From positions 1 through 38,779 of the forward strand of contig JAEZKL010000151.1 of the NCBI GenBank assembly GCA_023415475.1: a DNA stretch of 38,779 bases, written 5' to 3'. Below are positions 1 to 8,541 of this stretch, piece after piece. Position numbers and translations under genes: made by a program. Position 1 is the stretch's first letter; each line of letters starts with the position of its first letter. The DNA comes from Bacillota bacterium (GTDB lineage: Bacteria > Bacillota > Clostridia > Lachnospirales > Lachnospiraceae). The notes under the pieces are model-generated. The model worked only from the letters and a program-made list of their open reading frames with translations. It was not told the DNA's origin and made no database searches.

Positions 1-127
1 AGATTTGCCATCCGGCTTCCTTCAGATTCGTAGTCACCCACGACACCCTTGCCATTGGCTATGTCCTTCCTACTACCAGGCGGACTCGGGACTTACACCC
101 GTTGAAACGTGCGCCCGCCGGGCGCAC
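1..127 (-). mobile_element. Group IIC intron, 5' end (domain I), cut by window edge
   Basis: Read on the minus strand from base 127, the sequence opens with GTGCGCCCGGC, the group II intron 5' consensus GUGYG. It continues through segments I recognise from domain I of bacterial class C introns such as the Oceanobacillus iheyensis intron: GTGTAAGTCCCGA, CAAGGGTGTC, and GAATCTGAAGGAAGCCGG near base 15. The insertion point lies 4 nt beyond the T-run of a 13-bp terminator hairpin, which is the known target preference of class C introns. The reverse-transcriptase ORF and domains V/VI would lie left of the window. The identification rests on primary-sequence similarity recalled from the family, not on a computed alignment. 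Confidence 0.85.
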
Positions 128-131
128 GGCC

Positions 132-164
132 AAAAGGGCTGATGCAATTTATGCATCAGCCCTT
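132..164 (-). terminator. Intrinsic terminator of the prfC-smr unit
   Basis: A perfect 13-bp stem (AAGGGCTGATGCA paired with TGCATCAGCCCTT) with a 5-nt loop is followed on the minus strand by TTTT. It lies about 35 bp after the smr stop codon. The group IIC intron starts just beyond it. Confidence 0.9.
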
Positions 165-198
165 CTTGGCTTCCGATTTATGATAATAAAAGTTAAAC

Positions 199-444
199 TT
201 ATAATTCTCTTAGAATCAGGTCCGTACTCCCTTGATTGAGGCCAATTTCTACCCGAAGCACCTTAGGATGGCGGGAATAATCTCCTCGTACCAGATCTCT
301 TAATTGTGTACCACCCTGATAACCATGGATTAACCGGATTCGATAGATATCCTTCTTCGCTTTCTTCAATTGGTTATCGAGATATATCTTAGCCTGATAT
401 TTGGTCATGCCATGTATATCAACCTCAACAATACCTGTATTCAA
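199..444 (-). CDS. Smr-domain protein
   Basis: This 81-aa protein is a single small MutS-related (Smr) domain. It begins near the N-terminus with VDIHGMTKYQAK, the LDLHG-type motif, and has IHGYQGGTQLR at about residues 39-49, corresponding to the HGxGxxxLR nucleic-acid-binding loop. Smr domains bind or nick DNA or RNA, and stand-alone versions are common in Clostridia. The gene starts 5 bp after the prfC stop codon, so the two are probably co-transcribed and end at the hairpin at 132-164. The second glycine of the loop motif is shifted relative to the consensus HGYGTG. The exact substrate cannot be told from sequence. Confidence 0.85.
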   Translation of the reverse strand: MNTGIVEVDIHGMTKYQAKIYLDNQLKKAKKDIYRIRLIHGYQGGTQLRDLVRGDYSRHPKVLRVEIGLNQGSTDLILREL

Positions 445-449
445 TCTGA

Positions 450-2036
450 TTACCTTCCAAATTCCGATAACTCTAACCCCTTATTACGGTCGAGGGCTGT
501 CTGAATGCTCCAGTTATGCACAAATAAAAGCAACGGGTTTCCCTTAAGATCCTTAACCTTCTTCGTATCCGAGGATACGCTTAGCTTACTTACATCGATA
601 TTCTTATTCTCTACCCAACGGATATATTCGTACGGCAGGGGCTCCAGACGAATCTCAACCCCATACTCGGATTCCAGACGGAATTTTAATACATCAAATT
701 GCAGTGTACCGACCACACCGACAATGATCTCTTCCATACCGGTATTATATTCCTGGAATATCTGGATTGCACCCTCTTGGGCAATCTGTGAGATACCCTT
801 TAAGAACTGCTTTCTCTTCATAGTATCCACCTGTCTTACCTTTGCAAAATGCTCCGGTGAGAAGGTAGGAATTCCCTCATAGGTGAATTTCTTATCCGAA
901 TAACAAAGGGTATCACCGATGGAGAAGATACCCGGATCAAAAACTCCGATGATATCTCCCGCATATGCCTCCTCAATGATGGTCCTCTCACTTGCCATCA
1001 ACTGCTGAGGCTGGGTAAGGCGAAGCTTCTTGTTGCCTTGAACATGGTTCACTTCCATACCGGCAGTAAATTTACCGGAACAGATTCTCATGAATGCGAT
1101 ACGGTCCCGGTGTGCCTTATTCATATTGGCCTGTATTTTAAATACAAAGGCGGAAAACTCATTCTCTATGGGATCGATTTCACCCTCCGAGGATAATCTC
1201 GGCAGAGGGGAAGTGGTCATCGCCAGATATTTCTTCAGGAAAAATTCTACGCCAAAGTTCGTCAGTGCTGAACCAAAGAATACCGGAGTCAGCTTGCCGG
1301 ACAGAACCTGATCGATATCAAATTCGCTGCTGGCACCATCAATCAACTCGATCTCCTCGGTCAAGATATCATGATTGTCTTTACCGATTAAAGCATCCAG
1401 ACTGGGATCTCCCAACTCCACTTCAACGGTTTCGACCTCCTTCATGCCGTTATGGGCTGCATAGAAGCGGGCGATATGCTTATTCTCTCTGTCATAGACT
1501 CCCTTGAAATTTTTACCGGAGCCTATCGGCCAGTTGATCGGGCAGGTACGGATGCCAAGCACTGTCTCGATTTCATCCAGCAATTCGAAGGTATTTTTTG
1601 CTTCACGATCCAGCTTATTGATAAACGTAAAGATCGGTATTCCTCTCATTACGCATACCTTGAACAGCTTCTTGGTCTGTGCCTCAACACCCTTTGAGGC
1701 ATCGATTACCATGACAGCGGAATCTGCTGCCATCAGAGTACGATAGGTATCCTCAGAGAAATCCTGATGTCCCGGTGTATCCAATATATTTATACAATAA
1801 TCATCATAGTTAAACTGCATTACAGAAGAAGTAACGGAGATACCACGCTGCTTCTCTATCTCCATCCAGTCGGATACTGCATGCTTATCTGTCTTCTTTC
1901 CCTTGACAGAGCCTGCCAGATTAATCGCACCCCCGTATAACAGCAGCTTCTCGGTCAGAGTAGTCTTACCCGCATCGGGGTGGGAGATAATCGCAAAGGT
2001 TCTTCTCTTTTTTATTTCCTTGGTATAATTACTCAA
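450..2036 (-). CDS. prfC: Peptide chain release factor 3
   Basis: RF3 is a translational GTPase that removes RF1/RF2 from the ribosome after termination and acts in the cytoplasm. The 528-aa length is normal for the family. Motifs visible in order are the P-loop SHPDAGKTTLTEKLLL near residue 18, the switch region ending RGISVTSS, DTPGHQDFSEDTYR (G3) and FINKLDRE (G4), followed by RF3-type C-terminal domains. The start codon is TTG at 2036, supported by a GGAGG ribosome-binding site 7 nt upstream (2044-2048). A TTGACA/TAAGAT promoter lies at 2092-2121. It is transcribed with the downstream smr gene. Confidence 0.97.
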   Translation of the reverse strand: MSNYTKEIKKRRTFAIISHPDAGKTTLTEKLLLYGGAINLAGSVKGKKTDKHAVSDWMEIEKQRGISVTSSVMQFNYDDYCINILDTPGHQDFSEDTYRTLMAADSAVMVIDASKGVEAQTKKLFKVCVMRGIPIFTFINKLDREAKNTFELLDEIETVLGIRTCPINWPIGSGKNFKGVYDRENKHIARFYAAHNGMKEVETVEVELGDPSLDALIGKDNHDILTEEIELIDGASSEFDIDQVLSGKLTPVFFGSALTNFGVEFFLKKYLAMTTSPLPRLSSEGEIDPIENEFSAFVFKIQANMNKAHRDRIAFMRICSGKFTAGMEVNHVQGNKKLRLTQPQQLMASERTIIEEAYAGDIIGVFDPGIFSIGDTLCYSDKKFTYEGIPTFSPEHFAKVRQVDTMKRKQFLKGISQIAQEGAIQIFQEYNTGMEEIIVGVVGTLQFDVLKFRLESEYGVEIRLEPLPYEYIRWVENKNIDVSKLSVSSDTKKVKDLKGNPLLLFVHNWSIQTALDRNKGLELSEFGR

Positions 2037-2091
2037 TGTAAATCCTCCAAATCCACGTTCTTACTATAGAAAAAATCCAATAAACCATATC

Positions 2092-2121
2092 ATCTTAATA
2101 TAAAAGAAAGTGGATTGTCAA
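2092..2121 (-). promoter_or_regulatory. Probable sigma-A promoter of prfC
   Basis: The minus strand carries TTGACA (2116-2121), an 18-bp spacer and TAAGAT (2092-2097). It lies about 55 bp upstream of the prfC start. Confidence 0.6.
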
Positions 2122-2130
2122 GGCATTTAT

Positions 2131-2330
2131 CTACAATTTTGCATCCCATCGTCCACAGAAGGGATCTACCGGAGTCTTTCCTTCAAAGGAGCGTCGACCA
2201 AGCAGTTTATCAATTACTGAATTAACATTAACTTCCTTGGATTTGTAAGCATTAATGAACGTCCGAAATAGGAAATCAAGCAGAACAACTGACCAATCTT
2301 CTCCTTGGTATCAGACTCTTCAACCACTCA
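2131..2330 (-). pseudogene. Remnant of a GH3 (beta-N-acetylhexosaminidase-like) gene with internal deletion
   Basis: One minus-strand frame (about 2327-2260) reads EESDTKEKIGQLFCLISYFG, which resembles the N-terminus of glycoside hydrolase family 3 proteins (consensus like LEEKIGQLF). A different frame (about 2265-2131) reads VNSVIDKLLGRRSFEGKTPV and ends DPFCGRWDAKL before TAG, which resembles the C-terminal tail of clostridial GH3 enzymes. The several hundred residues normally between them, including the catalytic TIM barrel, are absent, and the two pieces are out of frame. There is no usable start codon. It lies between the Big_5 gene and the prfC promoter. Family assignment is from remembered consensus and should be confirmed. 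Confidence 0.5.
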
Positions 2331-2365
2331 CATTTCTACCTTTTGACTTAGCTTATGTATTGGAC

Positions 2366-2929
2366 TCATTTTACCTTCTCTACCTTGGTAATCTTTGCCT
2401 CAATTCCAAACATCTTTAGGTACTGTTCTAAGTACTGCTGTATGAGCTGTGTAAATTCTCCTTGAAACGTTGCCTCCAGGCCAATGTCATAGGTAATCCC
2501 TTTTATTGCCTCATCCGACTGCTTCTTGGGGTCTTCTTCTGTGATAAAGTCAAAGCTTTTATCCTTCTTAAGTATATTTCCCGCCGCATCCTTTACTGCA
2601 CCGGAAGGAACCTTAACCGTATAATTCGTATTATAAGCCAGCTTTGTCTTAGGCGTTATAAGCAGCAAATTATCCTTGATTTCATAGGTATATTCTACTA
2701 CCTTTCCTAATACAGACTTTATATTGATTTGCTCTATTTTCTTTCCCTTTTTAATATTTTCACTGAAGCGAACCACGATTTCGCATTCCTTCATGATATC
2801 GGTTGCTTTATCCGTAGGACTGGTTTTCGTAATTGTAGGTGCTTTTGTATCCTTTGCAGCTGCATTTGCTGCCGGGGTTAAACTGAACAGTAATGCGATC
2901 ATACAAACAACAGTAATTAACTTTTTCAT
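2366..2929 (-). CDS. Secreted Big_5 (SbsA Ig-like) domain protein
   Basis: The protein starts with a signal peptide (MKKLITVVCMIALLFSLTPAANA). A bacterial Ig-like domain of the Big_5/SbsA type follows. It contains APTITKTSPTDKATDI, the strand VVRFSENI, and the tail YTVKVPSGAVKDAAGNIL ending in a SFDF strand. About 50 lysine- and glutamate-containing residues follow with no recognised domain. It is likely a secreted or wall-associated protein of unknown role. The start is uncertain: an in-frame ATG exists at 2953 and a TTG at 2962, but 2929 gives a typical signal peptide and has a weak AAAGG upstream. A very good promoter lies at 3027-3056. The gene appears monocistronic. Confidence 0.8.
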   Translation of the reverse strand: MKKLITVVCMIALLFSLTPAANAAAKDTKAPTITKTSPTDKATDIMKECEIVVRFSENIKKGKKIEQINIKSVLGKVVEYTYEIKDNLLLITPKTKLAYNTNYTVKVPSGAVKDAAGNILKKDKSFDFITEEDPKKQSDEAIKGITYDIGLEATFQGEFTQLIQQYLEQYLKMFGIEAKITKVEKVK

Positions 2930-3026
2930 AATTTTAACCATGCCTTTCTTCATAGCTTGCAAACTTTATGTGAGAAAATCTTCTGTTTTCACACTCTGTT
3001 GGCACAAATTTATGGTACATATCTAT

Positions 3027-3056
3027 ATTATACCAATATATGATTTAAGCTGTCAA
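3027..3056 (-). promoter_or_regulatory. Sigma-A promoter of the Big_5 gene
   Basis: The minus strand has perfect TTGACA (3051-3056) and TATAAT (3027-3032) hexamers separated by 18 bp, giving a leader of about 90 nt. Confidence 0.75.
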
Positions 3057-3249
3057 ACATTACAAGACATGCTCAATCGTCTACAAATATTTCTATTATA
3101 TTGATAAACAGAACCATCCGGAACGCTTTTTTTGTTCCCTAATTTGCCATGACTGCCAGGAAACCTACATAGGAATCATGCATATTGTTGCGTTACAATA
3201 GTCTTTGAAGCTAAGTAGTTATAATATTCACCAATAGAAGGAGAGGCTA

Positions 3250-4002
3250 ATGAGAAGACTACGCAGAATTGTACTGGTTGCAGTATGTATACTATATTCC
3301 ACATTACCGGTCACAGCATTTGCTGCCGATTATACTGTGGTAACCAATGACTCACTGTATAAGATAAGCCAACTATTCAATACACCCATCGCGACCATCA
3401 AACTGGATAACTACCTGACAACCGATACTATTTATCCGGGTCAGCGATTGTATGTAAACGCTATGGTTCATACGGTAAAAAACGGTGACAGTCTGTTCCT
3501 GATCTCAAAGCAATACGGGATACCCCTGAGTTCCCTCCGAAAAGCGAATAACAAATGGAATGATATGCTCCTGCCAGGTCAGCAGCTGATCATTCCAGGA
3601 GTAAAGTCCACTAGTAACACAGATACAGTGATCCCCTATACCGATAGTGAACTTGATCTGCTTGCCAGGTTGATTGAAGCTGAAGCGGGAGGGGAACTCT
3701 ATGAGGCAAAGGTTGCCGTCGGCGGTGTCGTGGTCAACAGAGTTCAAAGTCCTGAATGGCCCGATACGATTACAACAGTGATTAATCACGTAGCCGGAGG
3801 CTACTATCAATTTACCCCAGTTAAAATTGGTACCATCCAAAATCCTGCCTCCTCCGAATCGATCAGAGCAGCCTGGGCTGCATTATACGGAAGCGACCCA
3901 AGCAAGGAGGCTCTCTTCTACTTCGATGACAGTTCAACGAACCAATGGCTCTGGGCAAAAACCCAAACCGCATATATTGATAATTTGGTATTTGTCAAAT
4001 AG
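3250..4002 (+). CDS. LysM-containing SleB/CwlJ-type cell wall hydrolase
   Basis: This 250-aa protein has a signal peptide (about residues 1-26, ending TAFAA). Two LysM repeats follow at about 28-69 and 73-116, each ending in a PGQ motif and a short hydrophobic strand. A Hydrolase_2 (SleB/CwlJ) domain spans about 133-250, with LIEAEAGGELYEAKVAVGGV and VVNRVQSPEWPDT matching the family core and its conserved Glu. This family cleaves spore cortex or vegetative peptidoglycan. LysM targeting implies action at the wall. The start is set by AGGAGAGG just upstream of ATG. A TATAAT (3220-3225) lies 25 bp upstream without a strong -35 box. The exact substrate (cortex or vegetative wall) is not resolved. 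Confidence 0.92.
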   Translation: MRRLRRIVLVAVCILYSTLPVTAFAADYTVVTNDSLYKISQLFNTPIATIKLDNYLTTDTIYPGQRLYVNAMVHTVKNGDSLFLISKQYGIPLSSLRKANNKWNDMLLPGQQLIIPGVKSTSNTDTVIPYTDSELDLLARLIEAEAGGELYEAKVAVGGVVVNRVQSPEWPDTITTVINHVAGGYYQFTPVKIGTIQNPASSESIRAAWAALYGSDPSKEALFYFDDSSTNQWLWAKTQTAYIDNLVFVK

Positions 4003-4027
4003 CTGTTGTGATCATTTACTGTAAATT

Positions 4028-4085
4028 AATAGGCTCCCAGCGAAATACCTCATCTTTCATAAGGTATATTCTCTGGGAGCCTATT
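4028..4085. terminator. Bidirectional terminator between convergent genes
   Basis: AATAGGCTCCCAG (4028-4040) pairs with CTGGGAGCCTATT (4073-4085), and a second inner stem (ATACCT/AGGTAT) extends the hairpin. It lies between the stop codons of the LysM hydrolase and guaD and can serve both strands. Confidence 0.85.
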
Positions 4086-4117
4086 TAAAATTTCAGTCGT
4101 TTTCCAATTAAGCTTAG

Positions 4118-5392
4118 TTATTTTATTTTCTTTCCGGCAACATATTTATCAACCAGATTACGGTCGTCCGACAGATAGATTACTCTCTCAAGCCGTTGCT
4201 TCAGGGTTAAAGGCTGCGGATGCAACAGACTGGCATCATCAATTATCACGGCATCAAATTCATATCCCGGTTCAAAGCTTCCAACCTTACCAAAGAATTC
4301 TCCGCCACCCTTCGTACCAAGATAGAAGGCCTCCTCCATCGATAATGGCGTCAATCCCTGGTCTTGTAATCGCCACAAAAGCTTTGACACCTTAACCGAT
4401 TCCGTCATCATCTTAAAGATGGAGAGGGAATCACCGGCAGCAACATCACTGCCCAACCCCATCTTAAGTCCGCGGTCAAGATAAGTTCTGACCGGAGCGA
4501 TGCCGGAGGACAAATTCATGTTAGAATCGGGACAATGAGCAATAAATACTTTATTCTCATATGCCAGCTCTATCTCTTCCTTTGTCAGATAGATGCAATG
4601 AGCCATAATCGTCGGTACCGTGCCGCCAAACAACCCATACTCATTATAAGCATCCGCATACCCGTCGGTACTGGGGAACAGTTCCTTCACAAATTCTATC
4701 TCTAATAGGTTCTCTGACAGATGGGATTGCACCGGCAAATCCTCTTCCCTGCAGATTACAGATAGCTCAGTTAACAGATCCTCCGTACAGGAGGGTAAGA
4801 ATCTCGGAGTAATAATCGGTGTTATGTTTGTATATTTATTGAGGGATGTTTCAAGCCACTTCCTTGTATCACGCGTAGACTGCTCACTGTCCTCACATAA
4901 AACCGGCGGACAGTTACGATTCATGTTGACCTTGCCAACCTTGCATTTAAGTCCGGTCTCCTCCAGCAGATCCATAAGTAAACCGGTTCCTTCTACGTGA
5001 ATGGTTCCAAAGATGCATGCTCTGGTTGTTGCACTCTTTTTCAAATCATCCGCAAAGATGGTATATGCTTTTCTTGCATATTCCAGATCAGCGTATTTTG
5101 CTTCCTCCGGAAAAGTATTATACTCCAGCCATTTCAAAAGCTCCATATCCATCCCTAAACTCCGGATTGCATACTGAGGAGCGTGGGTATGCAGATCAAT
5201 AAGACCCGGTATAATCAAACTGTCCTGATAATCCGTACAGTTAATTCCATTGAATTTCTCGGGAAGCATCTCATATACTCCCTCAACCTTACCGTTTTCA
5301 CAAACCAGGTATCCATTCGGAATACACACAAGCTCCTTTGGACTCCTTGAATATAAGATGTTTCCTTTTAAAGCAAATAACTTCATATCCAT
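4118..5392 (-). CDS. guaD: Guanine deaminase
   Basis: This cytoplasmic zinc amidohydrolase converts guanine to xanthine and ammonia in purine salvage and catabolism. At 424 aa it is normal length. Visible motifs are PGLIDLHTHAPQY (zinc HxH at residues 68 and 70), PVQSHLSEN (third metal His), MAHCIYL, FIAHCPDSNMNLSSG and MGLGSDVAAG (metal Asp). These match guanine deaminase better than other amidohydrolases such as the chlorohydrolases. The start has an AAAGGTG ribosome-binding site, and a second ATG lies two codons downstream. A promoter is present at 5420-5448. It is monocistronic; a PucR purine regulator lies 15 kb away, and a link between the two is only inference. Confidence 0.93.
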   Translation of the reverse strand: MDMKLFALKGNILYSRSPKELVCIPNGYLVCENGKVEGVYEMLPEKFNGINCTDYQDSLIIPGLIDLHTHAPQYAIRSLGMDMELLKWLEYNTFPEEAKYADLEYARKAYTIFADDLKKSATTRACIFGTIHVEGTGLLMDLLEETGLKCKVGKVNMNRNCPPVLCEDSEQSTRDTRKWLETSLNKYTNITPIITPRFLPSCTEDLLTELSVICREEDLPVQSHLSENLLEIEFVKELFPSTDGYADAYNEYGLFGGTVPTIMAHCIYLTKEEIELAYENKVFIAHCPDSNMNLSSGIAPVRTYLDRGLKMGLGSDVAAGDSLSIFKMMTESVKVSKLLWRLQDQGLTPLSMEEAFYLGTKGGGEFFGKVGSFEPGYEFDAVIIDDASLLHPQPLTLKQRLERVIYLSDDRNLVDKYVAGKKIK

Positions 5393-5419
5393 TGAATCAC
5401 ACCTTTCCTGTATATATTA

Positions 5420-5448
5420 ATAGTACTACGAATGATGATATAAGTCAA
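5420..5448 (-). promoter_or_regulatory. Sigma-A promoter of guaD
   Basis: The minus strand shows TTGACT (5443-5448), a 17-bp spacer and TACTAT (5420-5425), about 28 bp upstream of the guaD start. Confidence 0.7.
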
Positions 5449-5554
5449 TTATATAAGCATTGGTAACCCGATCATCCTAGGATCGGACAGTCTGATTAAA
5501 CCATGTTCTTTTGATCGATATTGAGTGTAGCCTTCTATAGTCTTTGCTGCCTTT

Positions 5555-8194
5555 TTACACCTTCTGCAGCTTTCTTTGTACTGCTTTCACAATCTCAACA
5601 ACCGGAATGACACAGACTGCTAACAGCATTGCAATTCCATATTCCGCAAAGCTGATGTGTTCAAATTCGAATATGTTACTGAGGAAGGGAATATAAATAA
5701 CTGCCGTGGTAAGAACAAAGCTGATAACAGCAGCTCCAACCAACACTGCATTCTGTGTATTCATACGAAAGATTGATCCACGTTGGCTTCTCATATTAAA
5801 GCTATGGAAAATCTCAGCCATACTCATGGTAAGGAAAGCCATGGTCATACCATCCGGACTGTTTACAAATTCCCATTTGCCGGACTCCATAAAATGTCCG
5901 ATTAAGTAAGCAGATAATGTTACTACCGTTACCATTGCACCCTGATATGCGACATCGACTCCGACTCCGCCGGAGAAAATTCCGTCCTTGGAAGAACGCG
6001 GCTTACGCTGCATCAGATCCTTCTCACCCTTCTCCATACCAAGTGCTAATGCCGGGAAGCAGTCCGTAATCAGGTTAATCCATAGGATATGTACGGGTTT
6101 CATAATGGTAAAGCCCAGCAAGGTAGCCGTAAAGATGGATAACACCTCACTCAGGTTGGAGGACAAGAGGAATTGGATTGCTTTACGGATATTGTCGTAA
6201 ATACGTCTTCCTTCCTCAACCGCTGATACAATCGTAGCAAAATTATCATCGGCAAGTACCATGTCTGCAACATTCTTTGTTACGTCTGTACCTGTGATAC
6301 CCATGCCGACACCAATATCCGCACTCTTGATGGAAGGAGCATCGTTTACACCATCACCGGTCATAGCGGTGATCATGCCCTTCTTCTTCCATGCTGTTAC
6401 GATACGAACCTTATGCTCCGGTTGAACACGGGCATAAACTCCATAGTTCTCAATGGTAGCCTGAAGCTCCTCATCCGAGATTTCATTTAACTGGGCACCG
6501 GTTATGGCTTGCTTCGGATCCTGAATGATACCAATCTGTGTTGCTATCGCAATTGCTGTATCTCTATGATCACCGGTTATCATTACCGGACGGATTCCTG
6601 CACTGCGACATTCCTTAATTGCTTCGATTACCTCGGGACGTACCGGATCGATCATACCGGTCAAACCAATGAATATCAATTCTTTCTCCAAGGACTCAGG
6701 ATTGTACTCAGCCGGTGCTGTCTCGTAGGTACGATAGGCAGCTGCCAGAACACGAAGTGCCTTGTCAGCCATACGTTTATTATCCTTTAAAATCTCCTGA
6801 CGCTTCTCCTCTGTCATTGGAAGGATCTTACCATTATCTATGTAAGAAGTACATACGCGGAGGACTTCATCGGGAGCACCCTTTGTAAACTGCACGATAC
6901 CGGAATTCTCATGTACGGTGGACATCATCTTTCGAACTGAGTCAAAGGGAGCCTCTCCGATACGGGGAAATGCTTTCTTCAATTCCGGTTTCAAGAGCGA
7001 TAGGGTTGCCGCATAATTGACCAAAGCACATTCGGTAGGCTCACCGACAGCAGATCCATTCTCCAACTCGGCATCACAGCATAATGCCATTGCTTTGCCA
7101 AGTAATTCCTGGTCTGAGGTAAAATAATCAACAACGGTCATCTTGTTCTGAGTCAGAGTTCCGGTCTTATCACTACAGATAATCTGGGTGCAGCCTAAGG
7201 TCTCAACTGCTGTTAATCGACGGATTACCGCATTGCGCTTACTCATATTCGTTACACCGATGGACAGTACGATGGTTACTACTGCTGCAAGTCCCTCCGG
7301 AATTGCGGCCACAGCAAGGCTTACTGCAACCATGAAGGTATCAAGGATAACTGCTCCGTCAAAATCTCCGGAACGGATCAGGCTGAAACCGAAGATGAAT
7401 ACACAGATACCGATAACGAGTATTGTGAGAATCTTGCTCAGCTGATTTAGCTTGATCTGAAGAGGAGTCTCACCTTCTTCTGTCTTTGTGATGGCATCTG
7501 CAATCTTTCCCATCTCGGTATTCATACCGGTTGCGATAACAACAGCACGCCCACGTCCATATACAACCGTACTTCCCATGTAAGCCATGTTCTTCCGGTC
7601 ACCCAGGGGGATCTCCTTCTCTTCCTTTTTCAGGGAGAGGATATCGATAATCTTATTCACAGGAACAGATTCACCGGTCAGCGCCGCTTCTTCGATCTTC
7701 AGACTGGCACTTTCTATGATTCGGCAATCAGCCGGAACCGAATCGCCAGCTTCCAGAAGAACCATATCTCCGACAACCAGCTCCTCGCTTTTTACACTAA
7801 CAATTGCTCCGTCGCGAAGTACCTTGCTGGTAGCTGCTGCCATCTCCTGCAAGGCCTCTATTGCCTTCTCCGCTTTATTCTCCTGATATACGCCGAGTAC
7901 TGCATTAATAATAACTACGAATAAAATGATGAAAACATCCGCAATAGACTCTCCGGCATAGATATTGGTTGCACCGGATATAGCCGCTGCTACGAGCAGA
8001 ATTATAATCATCGGATCGGTAAGCTGGGATAAAAATCTCTTAATCAGGCCATCCTTCTTACCCTCCACCAGTTTATTCTTACCATTCTTTTCCAATCTTT
8101 CCTTGGCCTCAGCGGCGGTTAACCCCTCTGCCCTACTTCCTACTACTTTTAATACATTTTCTGCTTGCTCAAGATAATACCTCATTTGCGACAA
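5555..8194 (-). CDS. P2-type cation ATPase, probable Mn2+ exporter (annotatable as Ca2+-ATPase)
   Basis: This 879-aa membrane pump uses ATP to export divalent cations. The N-terminal cation-ATPase domain is followed by TM1-2, the actuator motif LTGESVPV (about 173), the TM4 motif AAIPEGL (about 297), the phosphorylation site DKTGTLT (about 342), the hinge TGDGVNDAPSIK, and TM5-10. TM5 (SSNLSEV) and TM6 (INLITDCFPALALG) keep the Asn, Glu and Asp ligands of the single high-affinity PMR1-like site. The residue after PEGL is Ala instead of the usual Pro. A Mn2+-sensing yybP-ykoY riboswitch lies directly upstream, as with Lactococcus YoaB-type pumps, so Mn2+ export is the likely role. Sequence alone does not separate Ca2+ from Mn2+. 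Confidence 0.93.
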   Translation of the reverse strand: MSQMRYYLEQAENVLKVVGSRAEGLTAAEAKERLEKNGKNKLVEGKKDGLIKRFLSQLTDPMIIILLVAAAISGATNIYAGESIADVFIILFVVIINAVLGVYQENKAEKAIEALQEMAAATSKVLRDGAIVSVKSEELVVGDMVLLEAGDSVPADCRIIESASLKIEEAALTGESVPVNKIIDILSLKKEEKEIPLGDRKNMAYMGSTVVYGRGRAVVIATGMNTEMGKIADAITKTEEGETPLQIKLNQLSKILTILVIGICVFIFGFSLIRSGDFDGAVILDTFMVAVSLAVAAIPEGLAAVVTIVLSIGVTNMSKRNAVIRRLTAVETLGCTQIICSDKTGTLTQNKMTVVDYFTSDQELLGKAMALCCDAELENGSAVGEPTECALVNYAATLSLLKPELKKAFPRIGEAPFDSVRKMMSTVHENSGIVQFTKGAPDEVLRVCTSYIDNGKILPMTEEKRQEILKDNKRMADKALRVLAAAYRTYETAPAEYNPESLEKELIFIGLTGMIDPVRPEVIEAIKECRSAGIRPVMITGDHRDTAIAIATQIGIIQDPKQAITGAQLNEISDEELQATIENYGVYARVQPEHKVRIVTAWKKKGMITAMTGDGVNDAPSIKSADIGVGMGITGTDVTKNVADMVLADDNFATIVSAVEEGRRIYDNIRKAIQFLLSSNLSEVLSIFTATLLGFTIMKPVHILWINLITDCFPALALGMEKGEKDLMQRKPRSSKDGIFSGGVGVDVAYQGAMVTVVTLSAYLIGHFMESGKWEFVNSPDGMTMAFLTMSMAEIFHSFNMRSQRGSIFRMNTQNAVLVGAAVISFVLTTAVIYIPFLSNIFEFEHISFAEYGIAMLLAVCVIPVVEIVKAVQRKLQKV

Positions 8195-8248
8195 GTTCCT
8201 TTCGTATAATAGTTGGGTTAAGTACTGTGTTCGAACCGACTAAATTCC

Positions 8249-8299
8249 AAAAAAAAACTCATGTAAATCCTATTCAAGCTGAATAAGAATTACATGAGT
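8249..8299 (-). terminator. Riboswitch-controlled transcription terminator
   Basis: On the minus strand ACTCATGTAA (about 8299-8290) pairs with TTACATGAGT (about 8266-8257), with further pairing inside, followed by nine T residues (8257-8249). The 5' arm CTCATG is the same sequence that closes aptamer helix P1. The terminator and the ligand-bound aptamer are therefore mutually exclusive. Confidence 0.9.
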
Positions 8300-8382
8300 C
8301 TTGTCCTTTCCGGATAAGCCAGACAGTTATGTCTTGTTGTTGACTTAGCCACGCAATATGGTGCGCGAACTACTCCCCCACG
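8293..8382 (-). ncRNA. yybP-ykoY manganese riboswitch aptamer
   Basis: Read on the minus strand, CGTGGG-GGAGTAG opens the element and CAAGA-CTCATG closes it, forming a 6-bp P1 that includes two G-U pairs. Inside, TAAG/CTTA and GACA/TGTC form the two-part stem. Its internal loop contains TCAACA opposite TGG, the same layout as the Lactococcus lactis structure (TCGTCA opposite CGG). TCC-GGAAA-GGA makes the last small hairpin before CAAGAC. The conserved GGGGAGTAG and CAAGAC segments are the family signature. Ligand binding should stabilise P1, free the terminator arm and switch the downstream P-type ATPase on. Confidence 0.93.
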
Positions 8383-8443
8383 GTTCATATTACAAAGTTT
8401 TGATTTTCTAAATGATCAATTCTTTGTCTTCTACAGTTCTTTG

Positions 8444-8472
8444 ATAATAACATAATTAGATTAAATAATCAA
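8444..8472 (-). promoter_or_regulatory. Sigma-A promoter of the riboswitch-ATPase transcript
   Basis: The minus strand has TTGATT (8467-8472), a 17-bp spacer and TATTAT (8444-8449). The predicted start near 8437 lies about 55 nt before the aptamer. It sits between ldhA and the ATPase, so the two genes are separately transcribed. Confidence 0.7.
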
Positions 8473-8541
8473 TTAAAAGTTTATAAAATAAATAGTTGAT
8501 TATTACCAAAAGGTATCGTTACACCCATTACAGAATATTGA

